A model generated the notes under the pieces. It searched no databases. It worked only from the letters and a program-made list of their open reading frames with translations, and was not told the origin of the DNA. 64,000 nucleotides of DNA, from NCBI GenBank assembly GCA_902785055.1, contig CACZXG010000011.1, forward strand, positions 1-64,000. The letters are read 5' to 3'. Every line of letters starts with the position of its first letter. Positions within the stretch are counted from its first letter, which is position 1. The position numbers were made by a program, and so were the translations under genes. Shown here one piece after another: positions 35,054-43,500 of the stretch. The DNA comes from an uncultured Lachnospiraceae bacterium. Lineage in GTDB: Bacteria > Bacillota > Clostridia > Lachnospirales > Lachnospiraceae.

Positions 35054-35944
35054 ATGAATTCATTGAGCTTGCTGCGTGCATGGACAGAGACGCCGGAAGT
35101 GCCTACTATAGACCCCTCGGAACTGACGCCGGGCGCGCTTGAGAAATTGCTTGAAACTCTGGCACCTTCTCTGCAGAGGCTTGTATTCAATATTGTAATA
35201 TCGTTAATCATTTTTATTGTCGGCAGGAAGCTGATCGATATTCTAATGAAGCTCCTGGGCAAGTTTCTGGGGCATACATCGATCGATGTGGGTGTCAATA
35301 AGTTTCTGATGTCTGCCGCCAGAATGTTTCTGTATGTGGTTCTGGGCTTTATGATCGTTGGGCAGCTGGGTGTCAATACGGCGTCCATCGTCACGGTCAT
35401 GGGCGCGGCCGGTTTGGCAATCAGCATGTCCCTGCAGGGAAGCCTGGCGAATGTGGCCGGCGGTATTTTGATCCTGCTGATGAAGCCGTTCAGGGTGGGC
35501 GATTATGTGATGACCTCCTTCGGCGACGGAACCGTGCAGGCGATCGGGCTGGTGTATACGACCATCACGACCATTGACAACCGGGTGCTCACGATTCCCA
35601 ACGGAACGCTCTCCAATTCTGCGGTCACGGACGCTTCCATGATGCCGGAGAGGCGCCTGGACATTTCTGTGGGGATCAGCTATGACTCCGACATCAAGAA
35701 GGCCAAAGAAGTCATGGAGAGAGTATACCTGAGCTGCCCCGCGGTGATAGCGGACAAGGGAGTCAACGTCCATGTGAGCAGCCTGGGGGACAGCGCAGTG
35801 GTGATCGAAGCCTTCGGATGGGTGCCCGGACCTGAATTCCTCAGCTCCAAGTGGTATATCACGGAGGAGATCAAGCTGCAGTACGAAGCGGAAGGCATCA
35901 AGATCCCTTATCCGCAGATGGATGTGCACCTGGACAAGTGTTAA
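35054..35944 (+). CDS. Small-conductance mechanosensitive channel, MscS family
   Basis: The 296-residue protein has an N-terminal amphipathic start, three transmembrane helices, and the MscS pore-lining helix LAISMSLQGSLANVAGGILI followed by LLMKPFRVGDYV. The cytosolic beta/alpha cage (TTIDNRVLTIPNGTLSNSAV) completes the fold. It opens under membrane tension to relieve hypo-osmotic shock. The size is close to E. coli MscS (286). It follows the 34202 gene closely. Confidence 0.95.
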   Translation: MNSLSLLRAWTETPEVPTIDPSELTPGALEKLLETLAPSLQRLVFNIVISLIIFIVGRKLIDILMKLLGKFLGHTSIDVGVNKFLMSAARMFLYVVLGFMIVGQLGVNTASIVTVMGAAGLAISMSLQGSLANVAGGILILLMKPFRVGDYVMTSFGDGTVQAIGLVYTTITTIDNRVLTIPNGTLSNSAVTDASMMPERRLDISVGISYDSDIKKAKEVMERVYLSCPAVIADKGVNVHVSSLGDSAVVIEAFGWVPGPEFLSSKWYITEEIKLQYEAEGIKIPYPQMDVHLDKC

Positions 35945-35985
35945 TTATAAACTTTCTGTAAAAAAGTATAAAGAAAAACCAAAAT

Positions 35986-36015
35986 CCGACATTTTTAAAA
36001 TCTGCATGCTAAAAT
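35986..36015 (+). promoter_or_regulatory. Candidate extended -10 promoter of the 3D-domain gene
   Basis: CCGACA (35986-35991), 18 bases, and TAAAAT (36010-36015) preceded by TGC. The extended -10 supports a modest -35. It lies about 40 bp before the ATG. Confidence 0.5.
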
Positions 36016-36056
36016 AGCAATGTTTTACGTAAGAATGCAGAGAAAATGGAGGATTT

Positions 36057-37115
36057 ATGAGAAATAGGATACTTTCCCTCTGTCTGTCGGTAGTGATCCT
36101 GATGGGCGCGGGCGCGGTCTGGGGTACAGCAGCGCAGGCGACCGAGACAGCCGGAGAGGGAGCAACCGGTACAGAGACAGCTCAGATCGTGGAAGAGACA
36201 GCAGATGACCAGGTGCCTACAGATGCTGAGGGCAACGTGATCACGCCGGAGACAGCGAAGGCGATCGATAATGCGGATATGGGCGCAACGATGATCACAG
36301 GTGAAAACAGCGAGGAAGCTGATAATCCGACCGCAGCCTCAGGAGCTGAAGAGGTGCTGCAGGCACCGGCTGCCGATGAGACAGAGATGAACAAGAGCAC
36401 GATCTGCGCGGCTTTTGACAGCAGTTATCAGTTTAAGAGCGAAGATACGATCGCTTACATCACGGAGGCTGCGGCAGTCAAGAGCGAGCCCTACGATGAC
36501 GCGGAAGACATCGTTTCTTTGGAAAAATATAGTTCGATCAACCTCACCGGCACCAATGACCTCACATATTGGGAAGTGAGAGTCGACGGAACGATCGGTT
36601 ATCTGGACAGCAGTGTCATCACAAGAGATCCGGCTGAGATCGAGGCACTCAAAGTCGATGACGCGAGAAAGGAAGAGAACGAAGCCCAGAGCAAGCAGGA
36701 GCAGGAGGAGATCCTCGTTGAGAAGACTTCTGATGCTAAGGAAGATTGGGCACAGGCGATCAAGGAAGAGCGCAGATCCGAACTCGCGAATCAGACCAGG
36801 AGCCTTAATTGGAACGGTCCGGTACTCAATCGCAGCAAGGGCAGCGTATACGGCCCCTCAGGCAAGGAGACTTATTACAACCTCAATATGAGCGGCTGCG
36901 TCAGGAACATGAACCGAAGAGGTTATTACTACGATGTGTGGGTAAGAAATGACGGCTGCAAGATGTTCGGCGATTACATTATGTGCGCTGCGAACCTTGG
37001 AGTCCATCCTTTCGGATCCCTTGTGGAGTGCAGTCTGGGCACCTGCATCGTTGTTGATACAGGCGGATTTGCAGCCGGCAACCCCAATCAGCTCGATATA
37101 GCGGTGACGTGGTAA
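36057..37115 (+). CDS. Secreted protein with SH3-like and C-terminal 3D domains
   Basis: The 352-residue protein has a signal peptide (ILSLCLSVVILMGAGAVWG, cleavage near AQA), then an acidic Thr/Glu-rich linker of about 90 residues. A bacterial SH3-like segment follows (YITEAAAVKSEPYDDAEDIV), then a charged helix. The C-terminal 3D domain begins at KGSVYGPSGKETYYNLNMSG and contains ANLGVHPFGSLVECSLGTC and VVDTGGFAAGNP; the late aspartates name the fold. 3D domains occur in lytic and wall-associated enzymes. It is likely wall-bound. The next gene is in the same frame, two codons after this stop. Confidence 0.8.
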   Translation: MRNRILSLCLSVVILMGAGAVWGTAAQATETAGEGATGTETAQIVEETADDQVPTDAEGNVITPETAKAIDNADMGATMITGENSEEADNPTAASGAEEVLQAPAADETEMNKSTICAAFDSSYQFKSEDTIAYITEAAAVKSEPYDDAEDIVSLEKYSSINLTGTNDLTYWEVRVDGTIGYLDSSVITRDPAEIEALKVDDARKEENEAQSKQEQEEILVEKTSDAKEDWAQAIKEERRSELANQTRSLNWNGPVLNRSKGSVYGPSGKETYYNLNMSGCVRNMNRRGYYYDVWVRNDGCKMFGDYIMCAANLGVHPFGSLVECSLGTCIVVDTGGFAAGNPNQLDIAVTW

Positions 37116-37121
37116 AAAGCT

Positions 37122-37709
37122 TTGTTCAAAGAATCATTAGATACAGGGCGCACGAGTACGTTCTGGAAGGGAAATGAATACTGCTTCACGACCGGACAGT
37201 TCGCGAAACTGGACCGCGCTTACAGAAAGCACTGCGGTCCGACGGCGATCACCAACCTGGTCTATACTTTGGCCGGGAGGGAGGGAAAACCTCTCTCGGA
37301 GAAACCCGAGGCGGTGTTCCGCAGGATCGCCGGAATCGGGGGGGAGCGCCTGATCTATATGAACACAGATTTCCTCAAACTTTTTGGAGGGACTTCCGAC
37401 ATCCTGGTGCCGCTTATGATCCGCAGAAGCCTGCGGACTTTCGGTATCACAGGTTACAGCGTCAGGGGACCCTTCCCCGCTACAGCGCGGCGCATATGCA
37501 CCGAACTGGATCGCGGAGCGATCGTGTATCTGGAGGTACACAGACATCCTGTTTACGGCAATCACCATATGCTGTGCTATGGTTACACTGTCAGAGACGG
37601 CAGACTGATGCTGCGGATGGCCGACGGCTGGGTGGGAAGAGTGCATGACCTTCCGGCCGGCGAGGAGCTTTTCGCATTGTGTACGGTGATCAGCCGGAAA
37701 AAGGGATAA
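37122..37709 (+). CDS. C39-like papain-fold peptidase domain protein
   Basis: The 195-residue protein has KHCGPTAITNLVYTLAG near residue 40 (catalytic-type cysteine), a histidine in HPVYGNHHMLCYGYTV, and a following aspartate region. This is the C39/papain-fold order of cysteine, histidine and aspartate. There is no signal peptide. The only candidate start is TTG at 37122, with no good ribosome site. The frame is continuous with the upstream 3D-domain gene, separated by a TAA and two codons. It may be translated by coupling or read-through, or be the detached C-terminal domain of an ancestral fusion. Confidence 0.6.
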   Translation: MFKESLDTGRTSTFWKGNEYCFTTGQFAKLDRAYRKHCGPTAITNLVYTLAGREGKPLSEKPEAVFRRIAGIGGERLIYMNTDFLKLFGGTSDILVPLMIRRSLRTFGITGYSVRGPFPATARRICTELDRGAIVYLEVHRHPVYGNHHMLCYGYTVRDGRLMLRMADGWVGRVHDLPAGEELFALCTVISRKKG

Positions 37710-37739
37710 AAAAAGTTGGCTGTAAAGTGTTTAAAATTC

Positions 37740-37768
37740 TTTACAAAATGTTACAAAAATGTTATGAT
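37740..37768 (+). promoter_or_regulatory. Promoter of the small 37812 gene
   Basis: TTTACA (37740-37745), 17 bases, and TATGAT (37763-37768), each matching consensus at 5 of 6 bases, lie 44 bp before the ATG. Confidence 0.65.
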
Positions 37769-37811
37769 TGAAATCAGTTAAAGAGTAACTGCCAACCGGA
37801 GGAAATGTAAC

Positions 37812-37997
37812 ATGATGTATACAGAACTCTATAGTTTCGAGGGGACTGCAGCAACCGATGCTGGTAAGACAGAGAGCACATTGGAAAAGGCCAAACTCGA
37901 TTCCCGGAAAATGCTGCAGAAGCGCCGCAGCGCGCTAGAGGCTATTGGGAGTATTCTTCAGAATCTGAAGCCCGGTGCTCAGAAAAGCGGGAAATAA
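37812..37997 (+). CDS. Small uncharacterised protein (61 residues)
   Basis: The gene has everything a small gene needs: a sigma-A-like promoter, an excellent CGGAGGAAATG ribosome region, and a terminator 16 bases after the stop. The product is soluble, with an acidic start (YTELYSFEG) and a basic helical second half (LDSRKMLQKRRSALEAIGSI). There are no cysteines and no membrane segment. The second of two adjacent ATG codons (37815) could also be the start. Function unknown; it could be a regulatory peptide. Confidence 0.65.
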   Translation: MMYTELYSFEGTAATDAGKTESTLEKAKLDSRKMLQKRRSALEAIGSILQNLKPGAQKSGK

Positions 37998-38013
37998 TGA
38001 GCTGAAGACATGA

Positions 38014-38040
38014 AAAGAGCGTGAAACGCTCTTTTTTTGT
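38014..38040 (+). terminator. Intrinsic terminator of the small 37812 gene
   Basis: AAAGAGCGT and ACGCTCTTT form a perfect stem with a GAA loop, followed by a run of T residues. Confidence 0.85.
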
Positions 38041-38053
38041 TTTTAATTCAGCA

Positions 38054-38122
38054 CCCCGGAAAAAAGACCTGGTTCTGGCAGGGAGCTCGCTCACTGCGCA
38101 GAACCAGGTCTTTTTTCCGGGG
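38054..38122. repeat. Perfect 24-bp inverted repeat
   Basis: The arms at 38054-38077 and 38099-38122 are exact complements (CCCCGG...TTCTG and CAGAA...CCGGGG) around a 21-base loop. The stem includes A6 on one side and T6 on the other after GACCTGG. It works as a bidirectional terminator in either reading, but its length is unusual. Confidence 0.8.
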
Positions 38123-38185
38123 CGGACAAGGCGCGAAGCGACTCTGGACGCCCACAATGGATCTGCCTCATAGATTTGGAAGAGT

Positions 38186-38316
38186 TTCGGTACAGAATGA
38201 CCTTTCAAGAAAATTATCGCCCCTTGGAGAAGAAATAATATCTGTGTGCTGATCGATCTGAAGGCCGGGCGGCAGGAAATTAGGTACAGAAGCTAAATAT
38301 GAGCTAACATACATCC
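38186..38316 (+). repeat. Half copy of the interspersed element (copy D, 131 bp)
   Basis: Two forward 37-bp boxes (38186-38222, ending TCGCCC, and 38280-38316, ending ACATCC) start exactly 94 bp apart. The 57-bp spacer aligns with the spacer of the right half of copy C read in reverse, sharing TGAT(C/T)GAT(C/T)TG and CCGGGC. The inverted half is absent. With the 24-bp inverted repeat it accounts for most of the 488-bp gap 37998-38485. Confidence 0.75.
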
Positions 38317-38485
38317 CTCAGGTAACATATTTTCAGGAAGTATGTCACAGCAATATTCGAACAATCAGATAAGAATCAACAAAATCGTGCATATGTGCAA
38401 TCAAATCTCAGAAGGTAGATGCTACCCTCACTGTTATGTATTATAATTGTCCTAGTGTAAACCTCACAATTCCGGGAGAACGAAT

Positions 38486-38983
38486 ATGGAAATGAAGTAT
38501 TGCATGCAGTGCGGCTGCAAATTGGATGAAAAGTATCTGATGGGAGAAGGCATGGTCCCATATTGCCCCCAGTGTCAGGAATTCCGCTTTCCGGTCTACA
38601 ACACGGCGGTCAGCATGATCGTCATGAACAAGGAACTTGATAAAGTCCTCCTGATCAAGCAGTACGGAAGGGACTCCTATATTCTGGTGGCAGGATATGT
38701 CAACAAGGGCGAGGACGCCGAGGACGCGGTCAAGAGAGAAGTCGGCGAGGAACTCGGGCTGCAGGTGCTGGAGTGCCATTTCAACAGAAGCCATTATTTC
38801 GCCCCGTCCAACACGCTGATGCTGAACTTCACGGCAATTGTAGAGGAGGGCGAGCCCAGCCCCAACTCGGAGATCGACTCCTGGAAGTGGTTCAGCGTCG
38901 GGGAAGCCCGGGCCAGGATTCGGGACAAGTCTTTGGCACAAGCCTTTCTTAATGGATTCTTCGATGGAGAATATCGTTTCTGA
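38486..38983 (+). CDS. Zinc-ribbon Nudix hydrolase
   Basis: The 165-residue protein opens with a zinc ribbon (YCMQCGCKL, then YCPQCQEF). It continues with a Nudix box (GYVNKGEDAEDAVKREVGEE followed by LGL). This layout resembles NudC-type NADH/NAD-cap pyrophosphatases, but it is shorter and lacks the N-terminal NudC domain, so the substrate is uncertain. GGGAGAACGA precedes the ATG. A perfect TATAAT lies at 38442-38447 without a clear -35. Confidence 0.85.
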   Translation: MEMKYCMQCGCKLDEKYLMGEGMVPYCPQCQEFRFPVYNTAVSMIVMNKELDKVLLIKQYGRDSYILVAGYVNKGEDAEDAVKREVGEELGLQVLECHFNRSHYFAPSNTLMLNFTAIVEEGEPSPNSEIDSWKWFSVGEARARIRDKSLAQAFLNGFFDGEYRF

Positions 38984-39020
38984 ACTGTAGGGGTGTCATA
39001 GCTTCTTGGTTAGATTTTTG

Positions 39021-39245
39021 TAGTCGGCGCCGCTATGGCGCCGTTTTAATTGCCAGAGCGGCGCCGAAACGTCGGTGAAGCTTAAAAAATGTGGCCGGCG
39101 CCGTTACGGCGCCGTTATAATTGTTGGAACGACGCCGAATTGGACCGACGCCGAAGCGTCGGTGAAGCTATAAAAATGTAGTCGGCGCCGTTATGGCGCC
39201 GTTCTAACGCTTGGACCGGCGCCGAAACGTCGGACAAGCAAGAGA
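39021..39245. repeat. GC-rich palindromic repeat array (three units)
   Basis: Three units start near 39021, 39091 and 39179. Each begins with CGGCGCCG, a TTA(T/C) or CTAT core and GGCGCCG, which folds on itself. Each ends with a GCGCCGAA(A/G)CGTCGG or similar stem, followed in the first two units by TGAAGC and an A-rich joint. Unit 2 carries an extra 18 bp from local duplication of the GACGCCGAA part. It lies in the 437-bp gap 38984-39420 between the Nudix gene and the AraC gene. It resembles a REP/BIME-type cluster. Confidence 0.75.
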
Positions 39246-39275
39246 GACTTTATATGCACATTAATGGTCAGCAAA

Positions 39276-39311
39276 AAAACTGCCCTTAGTGGTATCTCTA
39301 AAGGCAGTTTT
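39276..39311 (-). terminator. Terminator downstream of the AraC gene
   Basis: AAAACTGCC and GGCAGTTTT form the stem base with TTAG/CTAA inside. On the minus strand it ends in a run of T residues. It lies 110 bp after the AraC stop. Confidence 0.65.
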
Positions 39312-39420
39312 GGTCGCTGAATAAGAAATCAAGTTAAGAGTAGTGTCTGAGAGGGGCGTGCTGCAATAGCAAAGGTTTTTAACCTTCATGTTTAATGCGC
39401 CAGCCGCTTTTTCATTGTTG

Positions 39421-40266
39421 TTATTGCTCCTCTCTTGCCCTCCTGCGGATCTCGCGGGGCGTATCACCGTAGACTTCCTTGAACATGCGGCTGAACAGTT
39501 TGTAATTGGTAAACCCGTGCTTGTCAAGCACCTCCAGAACAGGTTCGTCCGTCGAACAGATGTCGTGGTAGATGTGAGTGAGCCGCACGTGGTTAACATG
39601 CTGCGTGAAAGGAATGCCGATATTCTGCCGGAACATGCGGCTGAAATAGTCGCTGTTGAGACCAAAGACATCCGCGATCTGTTCAAGGGACAGCGGCTCC
39701 ATATAGTGCTTGTCGATGTAGGAAACGATCTCCTTGATCCTGAGCTGATTGCGGCTCGGCTCGGGGAGATCTTCTTTATATAAAGGAATCGAGAAATCGG
39801 TGATCAGCCGGTAAAGGATATCCAGCGCGATCGACTGGGTTGCGATCATATACCCCTTGGGCTGACGGACATGGAGCTGCACCAGTTTCTTAAGGCAGTC
39901 GCAGATCTCAAGATAAGCGGGAACCAGCTCATCTGTCAGTTCGGCCCGGCTGCATATGATCTGGAAGTTGCGGCGGTTTCCCATGAGCCGCTGAATGAGA
40001 TCGTCGTCAATGCGCAGGACGATCATCATGTAGGTGTGGGTACAGCGGGCCTCATGGATCTGGTTGGTATCGACCACGATGAATTCGCCGGGAACCAGCT
40101 TGTGCTCGCTTCCCTCCAGATAAATGGTCGCATTTCCATTCAGTATGTAGACCAGTTCCAAGGAATCATGCCAATGGGCAGGTGTGTATTCCCCGGTCGT
40201 CCTATATTCCACCAGGACCCCGTCCTCGGGGATATTGTAGTTCTGAAGATAGATATTGTCAGGCAT
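39421..40266 (-). CDS. AraC family transcriptional regulator with cupin sensor domain
   Basis: The 281-residue protein has an N-terminal cupin-like domain (TGEYTPAHWHDSLELVYIL, then KLVPGEFIVVDTNQIHEARC) that usually binds a sugar or small ligand. The C-terminal AraC domain has two helix-turn-helix motifs: LSLEQIADVFGLNSDYFSRM and VLDKHGFTNYKLFSRMFKEV. It is a one-gene unit. It is divergent from the giant adhesin gene across 258 bp, which makes that gene the likeliest target, an inference from position. Confidence 0.9.
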   Translation of the reverse strand: MPDNIYLQNYNIPEDGVLVEYRTTGEYTPAHWHDSLELVYILNGNATIYLEGSEHKLVPGEFIVVDTNQIHEARCTHTYMMIVLRIDDDLIQRLMGNRRNFQIICSRAELTDELVPAYLEICDCLKKLVQLHVRQPKGYMIATQSIALDILYRLITDFSIPLYKEDLPEPSRNQLRIKEIVSYIDKHYMEPLSLEQIADVFGLNSDYFSRMFRQNIGIPFTQHVNHVRLTHIYHDICSTDEPVLEVLDKHGFTNYKLFSRMFKEVYGDTPREIRRRAREEQ

Positions 40267-40524
40267 ATTTGTCCCTCTCAGTTATTTGTACCAAATTTAC
40301 CATTTCAGATGGGGAAGCGCAAGGACCATCATTTAATAACCGTTACATTAACAGAATATTATAACATAATTTTTGAATATTTTGTGATTTTTATGGTTTT
40401 GGAGCAAAAAAATATCGATAATTAACGTATAATATAATGGCAATAAGTATGAAGATGGACAGCACGAGTTTTGTCTGGATATTAGATGCGTAAACTAAGA
40501 AAAAAATATAAAAAGGAGAACTAC
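40267..40524. promoter_or_regulatory. Divergent promoter region between the AraC gene and adhesin 1
   Basis: On the plus strand two overlapping TATAAT boxes (40428-40433 and 40433-40438) lie about 90 bp before the adhesin ATG, with no convincing -35. That pattern suits activator dependence. On the minus strand a perfect TATAAT (40358-40363) serves the AraC gene, also with a weak -35. The region is strongly AT-rich. Confidence 0.5.
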
Positions 40525-43500
40525 ATGAACAAGATGCTTAAGAAACTCCTGGCAGTAGCATTGGTCGCTTCTATGTTACTGGGGGCTAATGGAATCTCTT
40601 ACGCAGCGGAAATAGCGGATGGAGATGGAATTGCCGGTACTGAGGAATCAGTGCAGACAAGCGAAGCCGGGGAGGAGATGATGGAAAGTCCGGGGGACAC
40701 GGAAGAGTCAGAGCCGTCCTATGACAGTACTGAAGAAACAGATACAGTGGATCAGGTTCAGGAAGAGCCGGACGAAGAAGAGAAAGAAGATGACGCGAAA
40801 ACTGCTGAGGATGCAGGCGCGGAATCTTCTGAGGAAGAAAATGGAGCCGCAGCAGAAGTGGCTTCTGAGACAGCCTCTGAAGAGGAAGCAGAAGCTGTGG
40901 CTGCAGAAGCAACGGAAAGCGAGGCGGAGTTAGAAAATGCAGACGCAGGCGCGGCAGGAGCAGATGCTGCAGCAAATCTGACCGTGGAAGAAGCAGCAGC
41001 GTTGGCAACAGCGCAGGCGCAGGAAGAAATCTTTACAGCAGGAGAGCTCATCTATCACGGCGCGGACTACGATGTGACGCTTGTCTATGATGAGAATGCG
41101 AAGATCCCCGCGGCGGCGGAACTCAACGTCCGCGAGATCGCAAAGGGAACTTCCGAATACGAGTCCTACCTTGCAGGCGCAGAAGCGGCAGCTGGTAAGG
41201 GCGTAGCGGAAGCACGCTTTTTTGACATCACGATCGTGGCGCCCGGAACGGACGGTCAGCAGCAGGAGATTCAGCCGCAGAGCCAGGTCCGCGTGAATAT
41301 TACTTATCATAAAGCGCTCGAAGTAGCAGCCGAAGGCGAAGTCCAGGCCATGCACTTCGAGGATGGCACGGCGGACGCCGAGATGGTCAACACTGATACC
41401 AATGGCGGCAGCGAAGTCAGCGAGATTGCTTTTGACGCGGAGTCCTTCTCCGTATACGGCATCGTGTACACGGTTGACTTCACTTACGATGGATTTACCT
41501 ATTGCATCGAAGGCGGAAGCAGTATTTATCTGAGCGAGCTGGCACAGATCATCGGCCTTTACGAGACTGATCTCGACAAGGCGTTTTCTGTCGGCAATGT
41601 GAGCAATGTATCATTCACTGACTATGATCTGGCCAAAATAGAGAAGCAGGCAGACGGAGACTGGCTGCTCATATCTCTTGCGCCTTTTACAAGCGAGGAG
41701 ACTCTGACCATTGAGATGAATGACGGTGTGACATTTATTGTCGATGTGACGGATGCACAGACACCGACAAGCGCAAGTCTTGAGGATTTTCTGAAAAATG
41801 CTGTAATTAATGCGCCTCAGAATGATGACGGAGCATATATAGTTCAGGCTGGCGATATCTATAAAGTCACGCTTTATTTCAGAGAAGGCAGCAGCCTGCA
41901 GTTTGCCAATGACCAGGAACTGACCTATCAGCTTCCTGAAGGTATTACCGGTGACAAGCAGGAGGGTGATATTGTTATTAAAGTTACTTCTTATGATGGG
42001 ACAGTAACGAGAGTCGGAGGAAACCATTATCGTCTTGATGAGAACGGGATTCTCCATTTTACCTGGTCAGATGATGATGATATCGCGACGGTGTTTAGTG
42101 CCAACAATGTGAATTTCAGCATCAGTATTGAAGGTACCTTTGATAATGAGAATACTCATATTGTGTTTAGCGACGAAGTTGAAAAGGATGTCATAGTAGA
42201 CACATCCAGCAGCGTAGCAACAACTAAGTCGGCACAGGTAGATGTTTCTAATGACAGAGTGCACTATACAACAACTGTGACATCTACGGGGACGAGCCGG
42301 AATGTTGTACTTGAAGATACGATAACCGGAAATGGCATTTCTCTGGACCCGAATAGTATTGTGGCTGTCTCCAATACCGGAGAGACTGTTGAGATGACAG
42401 GAGGCGCTGCCGGTAATTCCTTCACGTATACGATCCCGACGATGAGAAATGGCGAAAGGATCACCTTTACATATGATGCAATCATTGATCCTTCTGTGAT
42501 TGAAATGGTAGACGGGAAAGTAGTCACTCAGGTAGGGAACACGTTCAGTGCTGTAAGTGATGGTGATCCTGAAGGGGACAGTAGTCCTGTAACGAATACA
42601 ATCGATTATACGCCAACGATTAAAAAATCCAATGGAAAAAGTATGGGGAAAGAGGGAACCGTTGAGACTCTTTCCTGGACACTTACGGTAAATGAAGCGG
42701 CAAAGGTGTCTGCCTATGGAACCAAAGTAACTGATACGATCGGTGTCAGCTCCCGGAGTATTATGAAATATTCCGGAAGCGGGATTACGATTGCTGTCAC
42801 TGATGCCGAGGGAAGTCCGGTTCGCACTGATTCAGTGAATTGGGAGGATCTTGAAAACAAGACAGACTATTCCTGGACTTATTCTATTCCTCAAGAAGAT
42901 GAAGGGAAGGCATATAAATATGTCATCACTTACACTACTGAAGTAGAAACAAAAGATCTCACGCAGTTTACAAATGTAGATAATACAGGAACAACACCCG
43001 GCGGAGGATCCAGTACCGGAGGAGGGCAGGTAGGTCCTTCTACTGAACAGCCCACTATCGACAAAACACTGGAAGAAGTTGACCTGGAAAATAAGGAGGT
43101 TACCTGGAAGGTAAGCTTTACGGTACCGGCTGACGGCCTTAATAAAGCCGTTGTAACAGACACATATCCGACGTCCGGCAACGTATGGATAGATGACACT
43201 AATTATACTTGGTATGACATAGTAAAACAGGGTTCCGTTGAGATTGACGGTTTAGTAGATGGTGAAACTCGTGATATCGTATATGGCGACAAAGCTGTCA
43301 CGATTACGTTTAAGTATAATGATAATCCCGGATTAAAAGGTATGGGAAGCACACGTACCATAACAGTAATATTAAAGACAGCGCTGGATCCGGACTGGTT
43401 ATCGCTTACAAAGGATCCCGCTTTTGCTTACAAACGTAACCATATTAATAATGTTGATCTGGATTACGGGGCTGCACATATAACAGATTCTGCAACTGCC

